In this document: positions 9,600 through 21,489 of the stretch, piece by piece
Layout of the letters: each line of letters begins with the position of its first letter
How positions within the stretch are numbered: the stretch's first letter is position 1
Program-made: the position numbers and the translations under genes
NCBI GenBank assembly: GCA_032718475.1
Contig: JAUCBJ010007322.1
Span: 22,514 to 86,513, forward strand
From: Nemertoderma westbladi
Taxonomy: Eukaryota > Xenacoelomorpha > Nemertodermatida > Nemertodermatidae
Length of the DNA stretch: 64,000 nt
Direction of reading: 5' to 3'
Notes under the pieces: model-generated
The model's input: only the letters and a program-made list of their open reading frames with translations
Databases searched by the model: none
Told to the model about the DNA's origin: nothing

Positions 9600-12500
9600 T
9601 GTAGGGTTTGGGGTTGCATTGAGGTTGTAGGGTAGAAAATGGGTTTGTAGGTGTTGGGGTTTGGTTGGGGTTGTAGGGTAGAAGATTGGGTATGTAGGGG
9701 TTGGGGTTGTAGGGTAGAAGATTGGGTTTGTAGGGGTTGGGGTTGTAGGGTAGAAGATTGGGTTTGTAGGGGTTGGGGTTGGGATTGTAGGGTAGTAGAA
9801 TTGATTTGAAGGGGTTGGGGTTGGGTTGGGGTTGTAGAGTAGAAGATTGGGTTTGAAGGGGTTTTTGTTGGAGTTGTAGGGTAGAAGAGTGAATTTGTAG
9901 TTGTTGGGGTTGGGGTTGTAGGGTAGAAAATGGGTTTGTAGGGGTTGGGGTTGGGTTGGGGTTTGAAGGGTAGAAGATTGGTTTTGTCGGGGTTTGGGTT
10001 GGGTTGGGGTTGTAGGGTAGAAGATTGGGTTTGTAGGGGTTGGGGTTGGGTTGGGGTTTGTAGGGTAGAAGACTGGGTTTGTGGGGGTTTGGGTTGGGGT
10101 TTTAGGGTATAAGAATGGGTTTGAAGGGGTTGTTGTTGGGGTTGTAGGGTAGAAGAGTGAATTTGTAGGGGTTGGGTTTTGGGGTTGTAGGGAAGAAAAT
10201 AGGTTTGCAGGGGTTGGGGTTGGGGTTTGTAGGGTAGAAGATTGGGTTTGTAGGGGTTGTGGTTGGGTTGGGGTTGTAGGGTAGAATAATTGGTTTGAAG
10301 GGGTTGTGGTTGGGGTTAGGGTTGTAGGGTAGAAGAGTGAATTTGTAGGGGTTGGGGTTTGAGGGTAAAATAATGGGTTTGTAGGGGTTGGGGTTGGGTA
10401 GGGGTTATAGGGTAGAAGATTGGGTTTGTAGGGGTTGGGGTTGGTTTGAGCTTGTAGAGTAGAAGAATGGGTTTGTAGGGGTTGGGGTTGGGGTTGGATT
10501 GGGGTTGTAGGGTAGAAAATGGGTTGGATTGGAGTTGTAGAGTAGAAAATGGGTTTGTAGGGGTTGGGGTTGGGGTTGCGTTGGGGTTTGTAGGGTAGAA
10601 GATTGGGTTTGTAGGGGTTGGGGTTGGGTTGGGGTTGTAGGGTAGAAGACTGGGTTTGTGGGGGTTGGGGTTGTAGGGTAGAAGACTGGGTTTGAAGGGG
10701 TTGTGGTTGGGGTTGTAGGGTAGAAGAATGGATTTGTAGGGTTTGGGGTTTGTAGGGTAGAAGAGTGAATTTGTAGGGGTTGGGGTTGGGTTTGGGTTGG
10801 GATTGTAGGGTAGAAGAATGGGTTTGTAGGGTTTGGGGTTGGGTTGGGGTTGGGTTGGGGTTGCAGGGTAGAAGAATGGGTTTGTAGGGGTTGGGGTTGG
10901 GTTGGGATTGTAGGGTAGAAGAATGGATTTGTAGGGGTTGGGGTTGAGTTTGGGGTTGTAGGGTAGAAGAATGGGTTTGTAGGGGTTGGGGTTGGGTTAG
11001 GGTTGCAGGGTAGAAGAATGGGTTTGTAGGGGTTGGGGTTGGGTTGGGATTGTAGGGTAGAAGAATGGCTTTGTAGGGGGCTGGGGTTGGGTTTGGGGTT
11101 GTAGGGTAGAAGAATGGGTTTGTAGGGGTTGGGTTGGGGTTGCAGGGTAGAAGAATGGGTTTGTAGGGGTTGGGGTTAGGGTGGGGTTGCAGGGTAGAAG
11201 AATTGGTTTTTAGGGGTTGGGGTTGCAGGGTAGAAGAATGGGTTTGTAGGGGTTGGGTTGGGTTGGGGTTGCAGGATAGAACAATGGGTTTGTAGGGGTT
11301 GGGGTTGGGTTTGGGGTTGTAGGGTAGAAGAATGGGTTTGTAGGGGTTGGGGTTTGGGTTGTAGGGTAGAAGAATGGATTTATAGGGGTTGGGTTTGGTG
11401 TTGTAGGGTAGAAGAATGGGTTTGTAGGGGTTGGGGTTGAGGGTAGAAGAATGGGTTTGTATGGGTTGAGCTGGGTTGGGGTTGTAGGGTAGAAGAATGG
11501 GTTTGTAGGGGTTGGGGTTGTAGGGTAGAAGAACGGGTTTGTATGGGTTGGGGTTGGATTGGTGTTGTAGGGTAGAAGAATGGGTTTGTAGGGGTTGGTG
11601 TTTTAGGGTAGAAGAATGGGTTTGTATGGGTTGGGGTTGGGTTGGGGTTGTAGGGTAGAAGAATGGGTTTGGAGGGGTTGTGGTTGGGGTTGTAGGGTAG
11701 AAGAATGGATTTGTAGGGTTTGGGTTTTGTAGGGTAGAAGAGTGAATTTGTAGGGGTTGGGGTTAGGATTGTAGGGTAGAAGGATGGGTTTGTATGGGTT
11801 GGGGTTGGGTTGGGGTTTGTAGGGTAGAAGAATGCGTTTGTAGGGGTTGGGGTTGGGTTGGGGTTGTAGGGTAGAATAATGGGTTTGTACGGGTTGAGGT
11901 TGGGTTGGGGTTGTAGGGTTGAAAATGGGTTTCAAGGGGTTGGGGTTAGGTTGGGGTTGTAGGGTAGAAGAATGGGTTTGTAGGTGTTGGGGTTGGGTTG
12001 GGGTTGTAGGGTAGAAGAATGGGTTAGAAGGGGTTGTGGTTGTGTTGGGGTTGTAGGGTAGAATAATGTGTTTGTAGGGGTTGGGTTGGGGTTGCAGGGT
12101 AGAAGAATGGGTTTGTAGGGTTTGTGGTTGGGGTTTGTAGGGTACAAGAATGGGTTTGTAGGGGTTGGGGTTGGGTTGGGGTTGTAGGGTAGAAGAATGG
12201 ATTTGTAGGGGTTGGGGTTGTAAGGTAGAATAATGGGTTTGAAGGGGTTGGGGTTAGGTTGGGGTTGTAGGGTAGAAGAATGGGATTGTAGGGTTCGGGG
12301 TTGGGTTTGTAGGGTACAAGAATGGGTTTGTAGGTGTTGGGCTTGGGTTGGGGTTGGGTTGGGGTTGGGTTGGGGTTGTAGGGTAGAAGAATGGATTTGT
12401 AGGGGTTGGGGTTGGGTTGGGGTTGTAATGTAGAAGAATGGGTTTGTAGGGATTGTGGTTGGGGTTGTAGGGTAGTAGAATTGATTTGTAGGGGTTGGGG

Positions 12501-14880
12501 TTGGGGTTGGGTTGGGGTTTGTAGGGTAGAAGATTGGGTTTGTAGGGGTTGGGGTTGGGTTGGGGTTGTAGTGTATAAGAATGGGTTTGAAGGGTTTGGG
12601 GTTGGGTTTGGGATTGTAGAGTAGAAGAATGGGTTTGTAGGGGTTGGGGTTGGGTTGGGGTTGTAGTGTAGAAGAATGGGTTTGTAGGGTTTGGGGTTGG
12701 GGTTTGTAGGGTAGAAGATTGAGTTTGAAGGGGTTGGGTTGGGGTTGTAGGGTAGAAGAATGGGTTTGAAGGGGTTGGGGTTGGGTTTGGGGTTGTAGAG
12801 TAGAATAATGGGTTTGTAGGGGCTGGGGTTGGGTTGGGGTTGTAAAGTATAAGAATGGGTTTGAAGGGGTTGGGGTTGGGTTTGGGGTTGTAGAGTAGAA
12901 GAATGGGTTTGTAGGGGTTGAGGTTGGGTTGGGGTTGTAGGGTAGAGGAATGGGTTTGTAGGGTTTGGGGTTGGGGTTTGTAGGGTAGAAGATTGGGTTT
13001 GAAGGGGTTGGGTTGGGGTTGTAGGGTAGAAGAATGGGTTTGAAGGGGTTGGGGTTGGGTTTGGGGTTGTAGAGTAGAATAATGGGTTTGTAGGGGCTGG
13101 GGTTGGGTTGGGGTTGTAAAGTATAAGAATGGGTTTGAAGGGGTTGGGGTTGGGTTTGGGGTTGTAGAGTAGAAGAATGGGTTTGTAGGGGTTGAGGTTG
13201 GGTTGGGGTTGTAGGGTAGAGGAATGGGTTTGTAGGGTTTGGGGTTGCATTGGGGTTGTAGGGTAGAAAATTGGTTGTTAGGGGTTGGGGTTGGGTTGGG
13301 GTTTGTAGGGTAAAATATTGGGTTTGTAGGGGTTGGGGTTGGGATTGTAGGGTAGTAGAATTGATTTGTAGGGGTTGGGGTTGGGTTGGGGTTGTAGGGT
13401 AGAAGATTGGGTATGTAGGGGTTGGGGTTGTAGGGTAGAAAATGGGTTTGAAGGGGTTGGGGTTAGGTTGGGGTTGTAGTGTAGAAGAATGGGTTTGTAG
13501 GGTTTGGGGTTGGGGTTTGTAGGGTAGAAGATTGGGTTTGAAGGGGTTGGGTTGGGGTTGTAGGGTAGAAGAATGGGTTTGAAGGGGTTGGGGTTGGGTT
13601 TGGGGTTGTAGAGTAGAATAATGGGTTTGTAGGGGCTGGGGTTGGGTTGGGGTTGTAAAGTATAAGAATGGGTTTGAAGGGGTTGGGGTTGGGGTTGGGT
13701 TTGGGGTTGTAGAGTAGAAGAATGGGTTTGTAGGGGTTGAGGTTGGGTTGGGGTTGTAGGGTAGAGGAATGGGTTTGTAGGGTTTGGGGTTGCATTGGGG
13801 TTGTAGGGTAGAAAATTGGTTGTTAGGGGTTGGGGTTGGGTTGGGGTTTGTAGGGTAAAAGATTGGGTTTGTAGGGGTTGGGGTTGGGATTGTAGGGTAG
13901 TAGAATTGATTTGTAGGGGTTGGGGTTGGGTTGGGGTTGTAGGGTAGAAGATTGGGTATGTAGGGGTTGGGGTTGTAGGGTAGAAGATTGGGTTTGTAGG
14001 GGTTGGGGTTGTAGGGTAGAAGATTGGGTTTGTAGGGGTTGGGGTTGGGTTGGGGTTGTAGGGTAGAAGAATGGGTTTGTAGGGATTGTGGTTGGGGTTG
14101 TAGGGTAGTAGTATTGATTTGTAGGGGTTGTGTTTGGGTAGGGGTTGTTGGGTAGAAGCATGGGTTTGTAGGGGTTGGGTTTGGGTTGGGGTTGTAGGGT
14201 AGAAGAATGGGTTTGAAGGGGTTGTTGTTGGGGTTGTACTGTAGAAGAGTGAATTTGTAGGGGTTGGGGTTGGGTTTGGGGTTGTAGAGTAGAAGAATGG
14301 GTTTGTAGGGGTTGGGGTTGGGTTGGGGTTTGTAGGGTAGAAGATTGGGTTTGTAGGGTTTGGGGATGGGTTGGGGTTGTAGGGTAGAAGAATGGGTTTG
14401 AAGGGGTTGGGGTTGGGTTTGGGGTTGTAGGGTAGAAGAATGGGTTTGTAGGGGTTGGGGTGGGGTTGGGGTTGTAGGGTAGAAGAATGGGTTTGAAGGG
14501 TTGGGGTTAGGTTGGGGTTGTAGGGTAGAAGAATGGGTTTGTAGGGTTTGGGGTTTGTAGGGTAGAAGATTGGGTTTGTAGGGGTTGGGGTTGGGTTGGG
14601 GTTGTAGGGTAGAAGAATGGGTTTGAAGGGGTTGGGGTTGGGTTTGGGGTTGTAGAGTAGAAGAATGGGTTTGTAGGGGTTGGGGTTGGGTTGGGGTTGT
14701 AGGGTAGAAGAATGGGTTTGAAGGGGTTGGGGTTGGGTTTGGGGTTGTAGAGTAGAAGAATGGGTTTGTAGGGGTTGGGGTTGGGTTGGGGTTGTAGGGT
14801 AGAAGAATGGGTTTGTAGGGTTTGGGGTTGGGTTGGGGTTTGCAGGGTAGAAGATTGGGTATGTAGGGGTTGGGGTTGTA
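9600..14880. repeat. Satellite higher-order repeat A, copy 1
   Basis: This block recurs 6268 bp downstream almost base for base. Rare variants mark the register: TTGCATTGAGG at 9613 and 15881, TTGCATTGGGG at about 13246 and 19514, and identical unusual stretches at 11258-11440 and 17526-17708. Small indels in the second half shift the offset to about 6263. The borders are approximate because neighbouring units also resemble each other. Confidence 0.85.
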
Positions 14881-15867
14881 GGGTAGAAGATTGGGTTTGT
14901 AGGGTTGGGTTGGGGTTGTAGGGTAGAAGAATGGGTTTGAAGGGGTTGTTGTTGGGGTTGTAGGGTAGAAGAGTGAATTTGTAGGGGTTGGGTTGGGTTG
15001 GGGTTGTAGGGTAGAAGAATGGGTTTGTAGGGGTTGGGGTTGGGTTGGGGTTTGTAGGGTAGAAGATTGGGTTTGTAGGGGTTTGGGGTTGGGTTGGGGT
15101 TGTAGGGTAGAAGAATGGGTTTGAAGGGATTGTGGTTGGGGTTGTAGGGTAGTAGAGTGAATTGAGGGGTTTGGTAGGGGTTGGGGTTGGGTTAGGGGTT
15201 GTAGGGTAGAAGAATGGGTTTGTAGGGGTTGGGGTTGGGTTGGGGTTGTAGGGTAGAAGAATGGGTTTGAAGGGGTTGTTGGGGTTGGGGTTGTAGGGTA
15301 GAAGAGTGAATTTGTAGGGGTTGGGGTTGGGTTGGGGGTTGTAGGTAGAATAATGGGTTTGTAGGGGTTGGGGTTGGGTTGGGGTTGTAGGGTAGAAGAT
15401 TGGGTTTGTAGGGGTTGGGGTTGGGTTGGGGTTGCAGGGTGGAAGAATGGGTTTGAAGGGGTTGGGGTTGGCTTTGGGGTTGTAGAGTAGAAGAATGGGT
15501 TTGTAGGGGTTGGGGTTGTAGGGTAGAAGAATGGGTTTGTAGGGGTTGGGGTTGCATTGGGGTTGTAGGGTAGAAGAATGGGTTTGTAGGGGTTGGGGTT
15601 GGGTTGGGGTTTGTAGGGTAGAAGATTGGGTTTGTAGGGGTTGGGGTTGGGTTGGGGTTGTAGGGTAGAAGAATGGGTTTGTAGGGTTTGGGGTTGGGTT
15701 TGGGGTTGTAGAGTATGAAGAATGGGTTTGTAGGGGTTGGGGTTGGGTTGGGGTTGTAGGGTAGAAGAATGGGTTTGTAGGGGTTGGGGTTGGGTTTGGG
15801 GTTGTAGAGTAGAAGAATGGGTTTGTAGGGTTGGGGTTGATTGGGTTGTAGGGTAGAAGAATGGGTT

Positions 15868-18800
15868 TGTAGGGTTTGGGGTTGCATTGAGGTTGTAGGG
15901 TAGAAAATGGGTTTGTAGGTGTTGGGGTTTGGTTGGGGTTGTAGGGTAGAAGATTGGGTATGTAGGGGTTGGGGTTGTAGGGTAGAAGATTGGGTTTGTA
16001 GGGGTTGGGGTTGTAGGGTAGAAGATTGGGTTTGTAGGGGTTGGGGTTGGGATTGTAGGGTAGTAGAATTGATTTGAAGGGGTTGGGGTTGGGTTGGGGT
16101 TGTAGAGTAGAAGATTGGGTTTGAAGGGGTTTTTGTTGGAGTTGTAGGGTAGAAGAGTGAATTTGTAGTTGTTGGGGTTGGGGTTGTAGGGTAGAAAATG
16201 GGTTTGTAGGGGTTGGGGTTGGGTTGGGGTTTGAAGGGTAGAAGATTGGTTTTGTCGGGGTTTGGGTTGGGTTGGGGTTGTAGGGTAGAAGATTGGGTTT
16301 GTAGGGGTTGGGGTTGGGTTGGGGTTTGTAGGGTAGAAGACTGGGTTTGTGGGGGTTTGGGTTGGGGTTTTAGGGTATAAGAATGGGTTTGAAGGGGTTG
16401 TTGTTGGGGTTGTAGGGTAGAAGAGTGAATTTGTAGGGGTTGGGTTTTGGGGTTGTAGGGAAGAAAATAGGTTTGCAGGGGTTGGGGTTGGGGTTTGTAG
16501 GGTAGAAGATTGGGTTTGTAGGGGTTGTGGTTGGGTTGGGGTTGTAGGGTAGAATAATTGGTTTGAAGGGGTTGTGGTTGGGGTTAGGGTTGTAGGGTAG
16601 AAGAGTGAATTTGTAGGGGTTGGGGTTTGAGGGTAAAATAATGGGTTTGTAGGGGTTGGGGTTGGGTAGGGGTTATAGGGTAGAAGATTGGGTTTGTAGG
16701 GGTTGGGGTTGGTTTGAGCTTGTAGAGTAGAAGAATGGGTTTGTAGGGGTTGGGGTTGGGGTTGGATTGGGGTTGTAGGGTAGAAAATGGGTTGGATTGG
16801 AGTTGTAGAGTAGAAAATGGGTTTGTAGGGGTTGGGGTTGGGGTTGCGTTGGGGTTTGTAGGGTAGAAGATTGGGTTTGTAGGGGTTGGGGTTGGGTTGG
16901 GGTTGTAGGGTAGAAGACTGGGTTTGTGGGGGTTGGGGTTGTAGGGTAGAAGACTGGGTTTGAAGGGGTTGTGGTTGGGGTTGTAGGGTAGAAGAATGGA
17001 TTTGTAGGGTTTGGGGTTTGTAGGGTAGAAGAGTGAATTTGTAGGGGTTGGGGTTGGGTTTGGGTTGGGATTGTAGGGTAGAAGAATGGGTTTGTAGGGT
17101 TTGGGGTTGGGTTGGGGTTGGGTTGGGGTTGCAGGGTAGAAGAATGGGTTTGTAGGGGTTGGGGTTGGGTTGGGATTGTAGGGTAGAAGAATGGATTTGT
17201 AGGGGTTGGGGTTGAGTTTGGGGTTGTAGGGTAGAAGAATGGGTTTGTAGGGGTTGGGGTTGGGTTAGGGTTGCAGGGTAGAAGAATGGGTTTGTAGGGG
17301 TTGGGGTTGGGTTGGGATTGTAGGGTAGAAGAATGGCTTTGTAGGGGGCTGGGGTTGGGTTTGGGGTTGTAGGGTAGAAGAATGGGTTTGTAGGGGTTGG
17401 GTTGGGGTTGCAGGGTAGAAGAATGGGTTTGTAGGGGTTGGGGTTAGGGTGGGGTTGCAGGGTAGAAGAATTGGTTTTTAGGGGTTGGGGTTGCAGGGTA
17501 GAAGAATGGGTTTGTAGGGGTTGGGTTGGGTTGGGGTTGCAGGATAGAACAATGGGTTTGTAGGGGTTGGGGTTGGGTTTGGGGTTGTAGGGTAGAAGAA
17601 TGGGTTTGTAGGGGTTGGGGTTTGGGTTGTAGGGTAGAAGAATGGATTTATAGGGGTTGGGTTTGGTGTTGTAGGGTAGAAGAATGGGTTTGTAGGGGTT
17701 GGGGTTGAGGGTAGAAGAATGGGTTTGTATGGGTTGAGCTGGGTTGGGGTTGTAGGGTAGAAGAATGGGTTTGTAGGGGTTGGGGTTGTAGGGTAGAAGA
17801 ACGGGTTTGTATGGGTTGGGGTTGGATTGGTGTTGTAGGGTAGAAGAATGGGTTTGTAGGGGTTGGTGTTTTAGGGTAGAAGAATGGGTTTGTATGGGTT
17901 GGGGTTGGGTTGGGGTTGTAGGGTAGAAGAATGGGTTTGGAGGGGTTGTGGTTGGGGTTGTAGGGTAGAAGAATGGATTTGTAGGGTTTGGGTTTTGTAG
18001 GGTAGAAGAGTGAATTTGTAGGGGTTGGGGTTAGGATTGTAGGGTAGAAGGATGGGTTTGTATGGGTTGGGGTTGGGTTGGGGTTTGTAGGGTAGAAGAA
18101 TGCGTTTGTAGGGGTTGGGGTTGGGTTGGGGTTGTAGGGTAGAATAATGGGTTTGTACGGGTTGAGGTTGGGTTGGGGTTGTAGGGTTGAAAATGGGTTT
18201 CAAGGGGTTGGGGTTAGGTTGGGGTTGTAGGGTAGAAGAATGGGTTTGTAGGTGTTGGGGTTGGGTTGGGGTTGTAGGGTAGAAGAATGGGTTAGAAGGG
18301 GTTGTGGTTGGGTTGGGGTTGTAGGGTAGAATAATGTGTTTGTAGGGGTTGGGTTGGGGTTGCAGGGTAGAAGAATGGGTTTGTAGGGTTTGTGGTTGGG
18401 GTTTGTAGGGTACAAGAATGGGTTTGTAGGGGTTGGGGTTGGGTTGGGGTTGTAGGGTAGAAGAATGGATTTGTAGGGGTTGGGGTTGTAAGGTAGAAGA
18501 ATGGGTTTGAAGGGGTTGGGGTTAGGTTGGGGTTGTAGGGTAGAAGAATGGGATTGTAGGGTTCGGGGTTGGGTTTGTAGGGTACAAGAATGGGTTTGTA
18601 GGTGTTGGGCTTGGGTTGGGGTTGGGTTGGGGTTGGGTTGGGGTTGTAGGGTAGAAGAATGGATTTGTAGGGGTTGGGGTTGGGTTGGGGTTGTAATGTA
18701 GAAGAATGGGTTTGTAGGGATTGTGGTTGGGGTTGTAGGGTAGTAGAATTGATTTGTAGGGGTTGGGGTTGGGGTTGGGTTGGGGTTTGTAGGGTAGAAG

Positions 18801-21140
18801 ATTGGGTTTGTAGGGGTTGGGGTTGGGTTGGGGTTGTAGTGTATAAGAATGGGTTTGAAGGGTTTGGGGTTGGGTTTGGGATTGTAGAGTAGAAGAATGG
18901 GTTTGTAGGGGTTGGGGTTGGGTTGGGGTTGTAGTGTAGAAGAATGGGTTTGTAGGGTTTGGGGTTGGGGTTTGTAGGGTAGAAGATTGGGTTTGAAGGG
19001 GTTGGGTTGGGGTTGTAGGGTAGAAGAATGGGTTTGAAGGGGTTGGGGTTGGGTTTGGGGTTGTAGAGTAGAATAATGGGTTTGTAGGGGCTGGGGTTGG
19101 GTTGGGGTTGTAAAGTATAAGAATGGGTTTGAAGGGGTTGGGGTTGGGTTTGGGGTTGTAGAGTAGAAGAATGGGTTTGTAGGGGTTGAGGTTGGGTTGG
19201 GGTTGTAGGGTAGAGGAATGGGTTTGTAGGGTTTGGGGTTGGGGTTTGTAGGGTAGAAGATTGGGTTTGAAGGGGTTGGGTTGGGGTTGTAGGGTAGAAG
19301 AATGGGTTTGAAGGGGTTGGGGTTGGGTTTGGGGTTGTAGAGTAGAATAATGGGTTTGTAGGGGCTGGGGTTGGGTTGGGGTTGTAAAGTATAAGAATGG
19401 GTTTGAAGGGGTTGGGGTTGGGTTTGGGGTTGTAGAGTAGAAGAATGGGTTTGTAGGGGTTGAGGTTGGGTTGGGGTTGTAGGGTAGAGGAATGGGTTTG
19501 TAGGGTTTGGGGTTGCATTGGGGTTGTAGGGTAGAAAATTGGTTGTTAGGGGTTGGGGTTGGGTTGGGGTTTGTAGGGTAAAAGATTGGGTTTGTAGGGG
19601 TTGGGGTTGGGATTGTAGGGTAGTAGAATTGATTTGTAGGGGTTGGGGTTGGGTTGGGGTTGTAGGGTAGAAGATTGGGTATGTAGGGGTTGGGGTTGTA
19701 GGGTAGAAGAATGGGTTTGAAGGGGTTGGGGTTAGGTTGGGGTTGTAGTGTAGAAGAATGGGTTTGTAGGGTTTGGGGTTGGGGTTTGTAGGGTAGAAGA
19801 TTGGGTTTGAAGGGGTTGGGTTGGGGTTGTAGGGTAGAAGAATGGGTTTGAAGGGGTTGGGGTTGGGTTTGGGGTTGTAGAGTAGAATAATGGGTTTGTA
19901 GGGGCTGGGGTTGGGTTGGGGTTGTAAAGTATAAGAATGGGTTTGAAGGGGTTGGGGTTGGGTTTGGGGTTGTAGAGTAGAAGAATGGGTTTGTAGGGGT
20001 TGAGGTTGGGTTGGGGTTGTAGGGTAGAGGAATGGGTTTGTAGGGTTTGGGGTTGCATTGGGGTTGTAGGGTAGAAAATTGGTTGTTAGGGGTTGGGGTT
20101 GGGTTGGGGTTTGTAGGGTAAAAGATTGGGTTTGTAGGGGTTGGGGTTGGGATTGTAGGGTAGTAGAATTGATTTGTAGGGGTTGGGGTTGGGTTGGGGT
20201 TGTAGGGTAGAAGATTGGGTATGTAGGGGTTGGGGTTGTAGGGTAGAAGATTGGGTTTGTAGGGGTTGGGGTTGTAGGGTAGAAGATTGGGTTTGTAGGG
20301 GTTGGGGTTGGGTTGGGGTTGTAGGGTAGAAGAATGGGTTTGTAGGGATTGTGGTTGGGGTTGTAGGGTAGTAGTATTGATTTGTAGGGGTTGTGTTTGG
20401 GTAGGGGTTGTTGGGTAGAAGCATGGGTTTGTAGGGGTTGGGTTTGGGTTGGGGTTGTAGGGTAGAAGAATGGGTTTGAAGGGGTTGTTGTTGGGGTTGT
20501 ACTGTAGAAGAGTGAATTTGTAGGGGTTGGGGTTGGGTTTGGGGTTGTAGAGTAGAAGAATGGGTTTGTAGGGGTTGGGGTTGGGTTGGGGTTTGTAGGG
20601 TAGAAGATTGGGTTTGTAGGGTTTGGGGATGGGTTGGGGTTGTAGGGTAGAAGAATGGGTTTGAAGGGGTTGGGGTTGGGTTTGGGGTTGTAGGGTAGAA
20701 GAATGGGTTTGTAGGGGTTGGGGTGGGGTTGGGGTTGTAGGGTAGAAGAATGGGTTTGAAGGGTTGGGGTTAGGTTGGGGTTGTAGGGTAGAAGAATGGG
20801 TTTGTAGGGTTTGGGGTTTGTAGGGTAGAAGATTGGGTTTGTAGGGGTTGGGGTTGGGTTGGGTTGTAGGGTAGAAGAATGGGTTTGAAGGGGTTGGGGT
20901 TGGGTTTGGGGTTGTAGAGTAGAAGAATGGGTTTGTAGGGGTTGGGGTTGGGTTGGGGTTGTAGGGTAGAAGAATGGGTTTGAAGGGGTTGGGGTTGGGT
21001 TTGGGGTTGTAGAGTAGAAGAATGGGTTTGTAGGGGTTGGGGTTGGGTTGGGGTTGTAGGGTAGAAGAATGGGTTTGTAGGGTTTGGGGTTGGGTTGGGG
21101 TTTGCAGGGTAGAAGATTGGGTATGTAGGGGTTGGGGTTG
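15868..21140. repeat. Satellite higher-order repeat A, copy 2
   Basis: Second copy of the 9600-14880 block, offset by 6268 bp and then about 6263 bp. Between copies only scattered substitutions are visible (for example GATTGAG at about 12718 against GATTGGG at about 18986), so the duplication is recent relative to divergence between neighbouring 47-bp units. After about 21140 the two copies diverge. Confidence 0.85.
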
Positions 21141-21489
21141 TAGGGTAGAAGATTGGGTTTGTAGGGGTTGGGGTTGGGTTGGGGTTGTAGGGTAGAAGAA
21201 TGGGTTTGAAGGGGTTGGGGTTGGGTTGGGGTTGTAGGGTAGAAGAATGGGTTTGTAGGGGTTGGGGTTGGGGTTTGTAGGGTAGAAGAATGGGTTTGTA
21301 GGGGTTGGGGTTGGGTTGGGGTTGCAGGGTTGGGTTTGGGTTGGGGTTGTAGGGTAGAAGATTGGGTTTGTAGGGGTTGGGGTTGGGTTGGGGTTGTAGG
21401 GTAGAAGAATGGGTTTGTAGGGATTGTGGTTGGGGTTGTAGGGTAGTAGAATTGATTTGTAGGGGTTGGGGTTGGGTAGGGGTTGTTGG

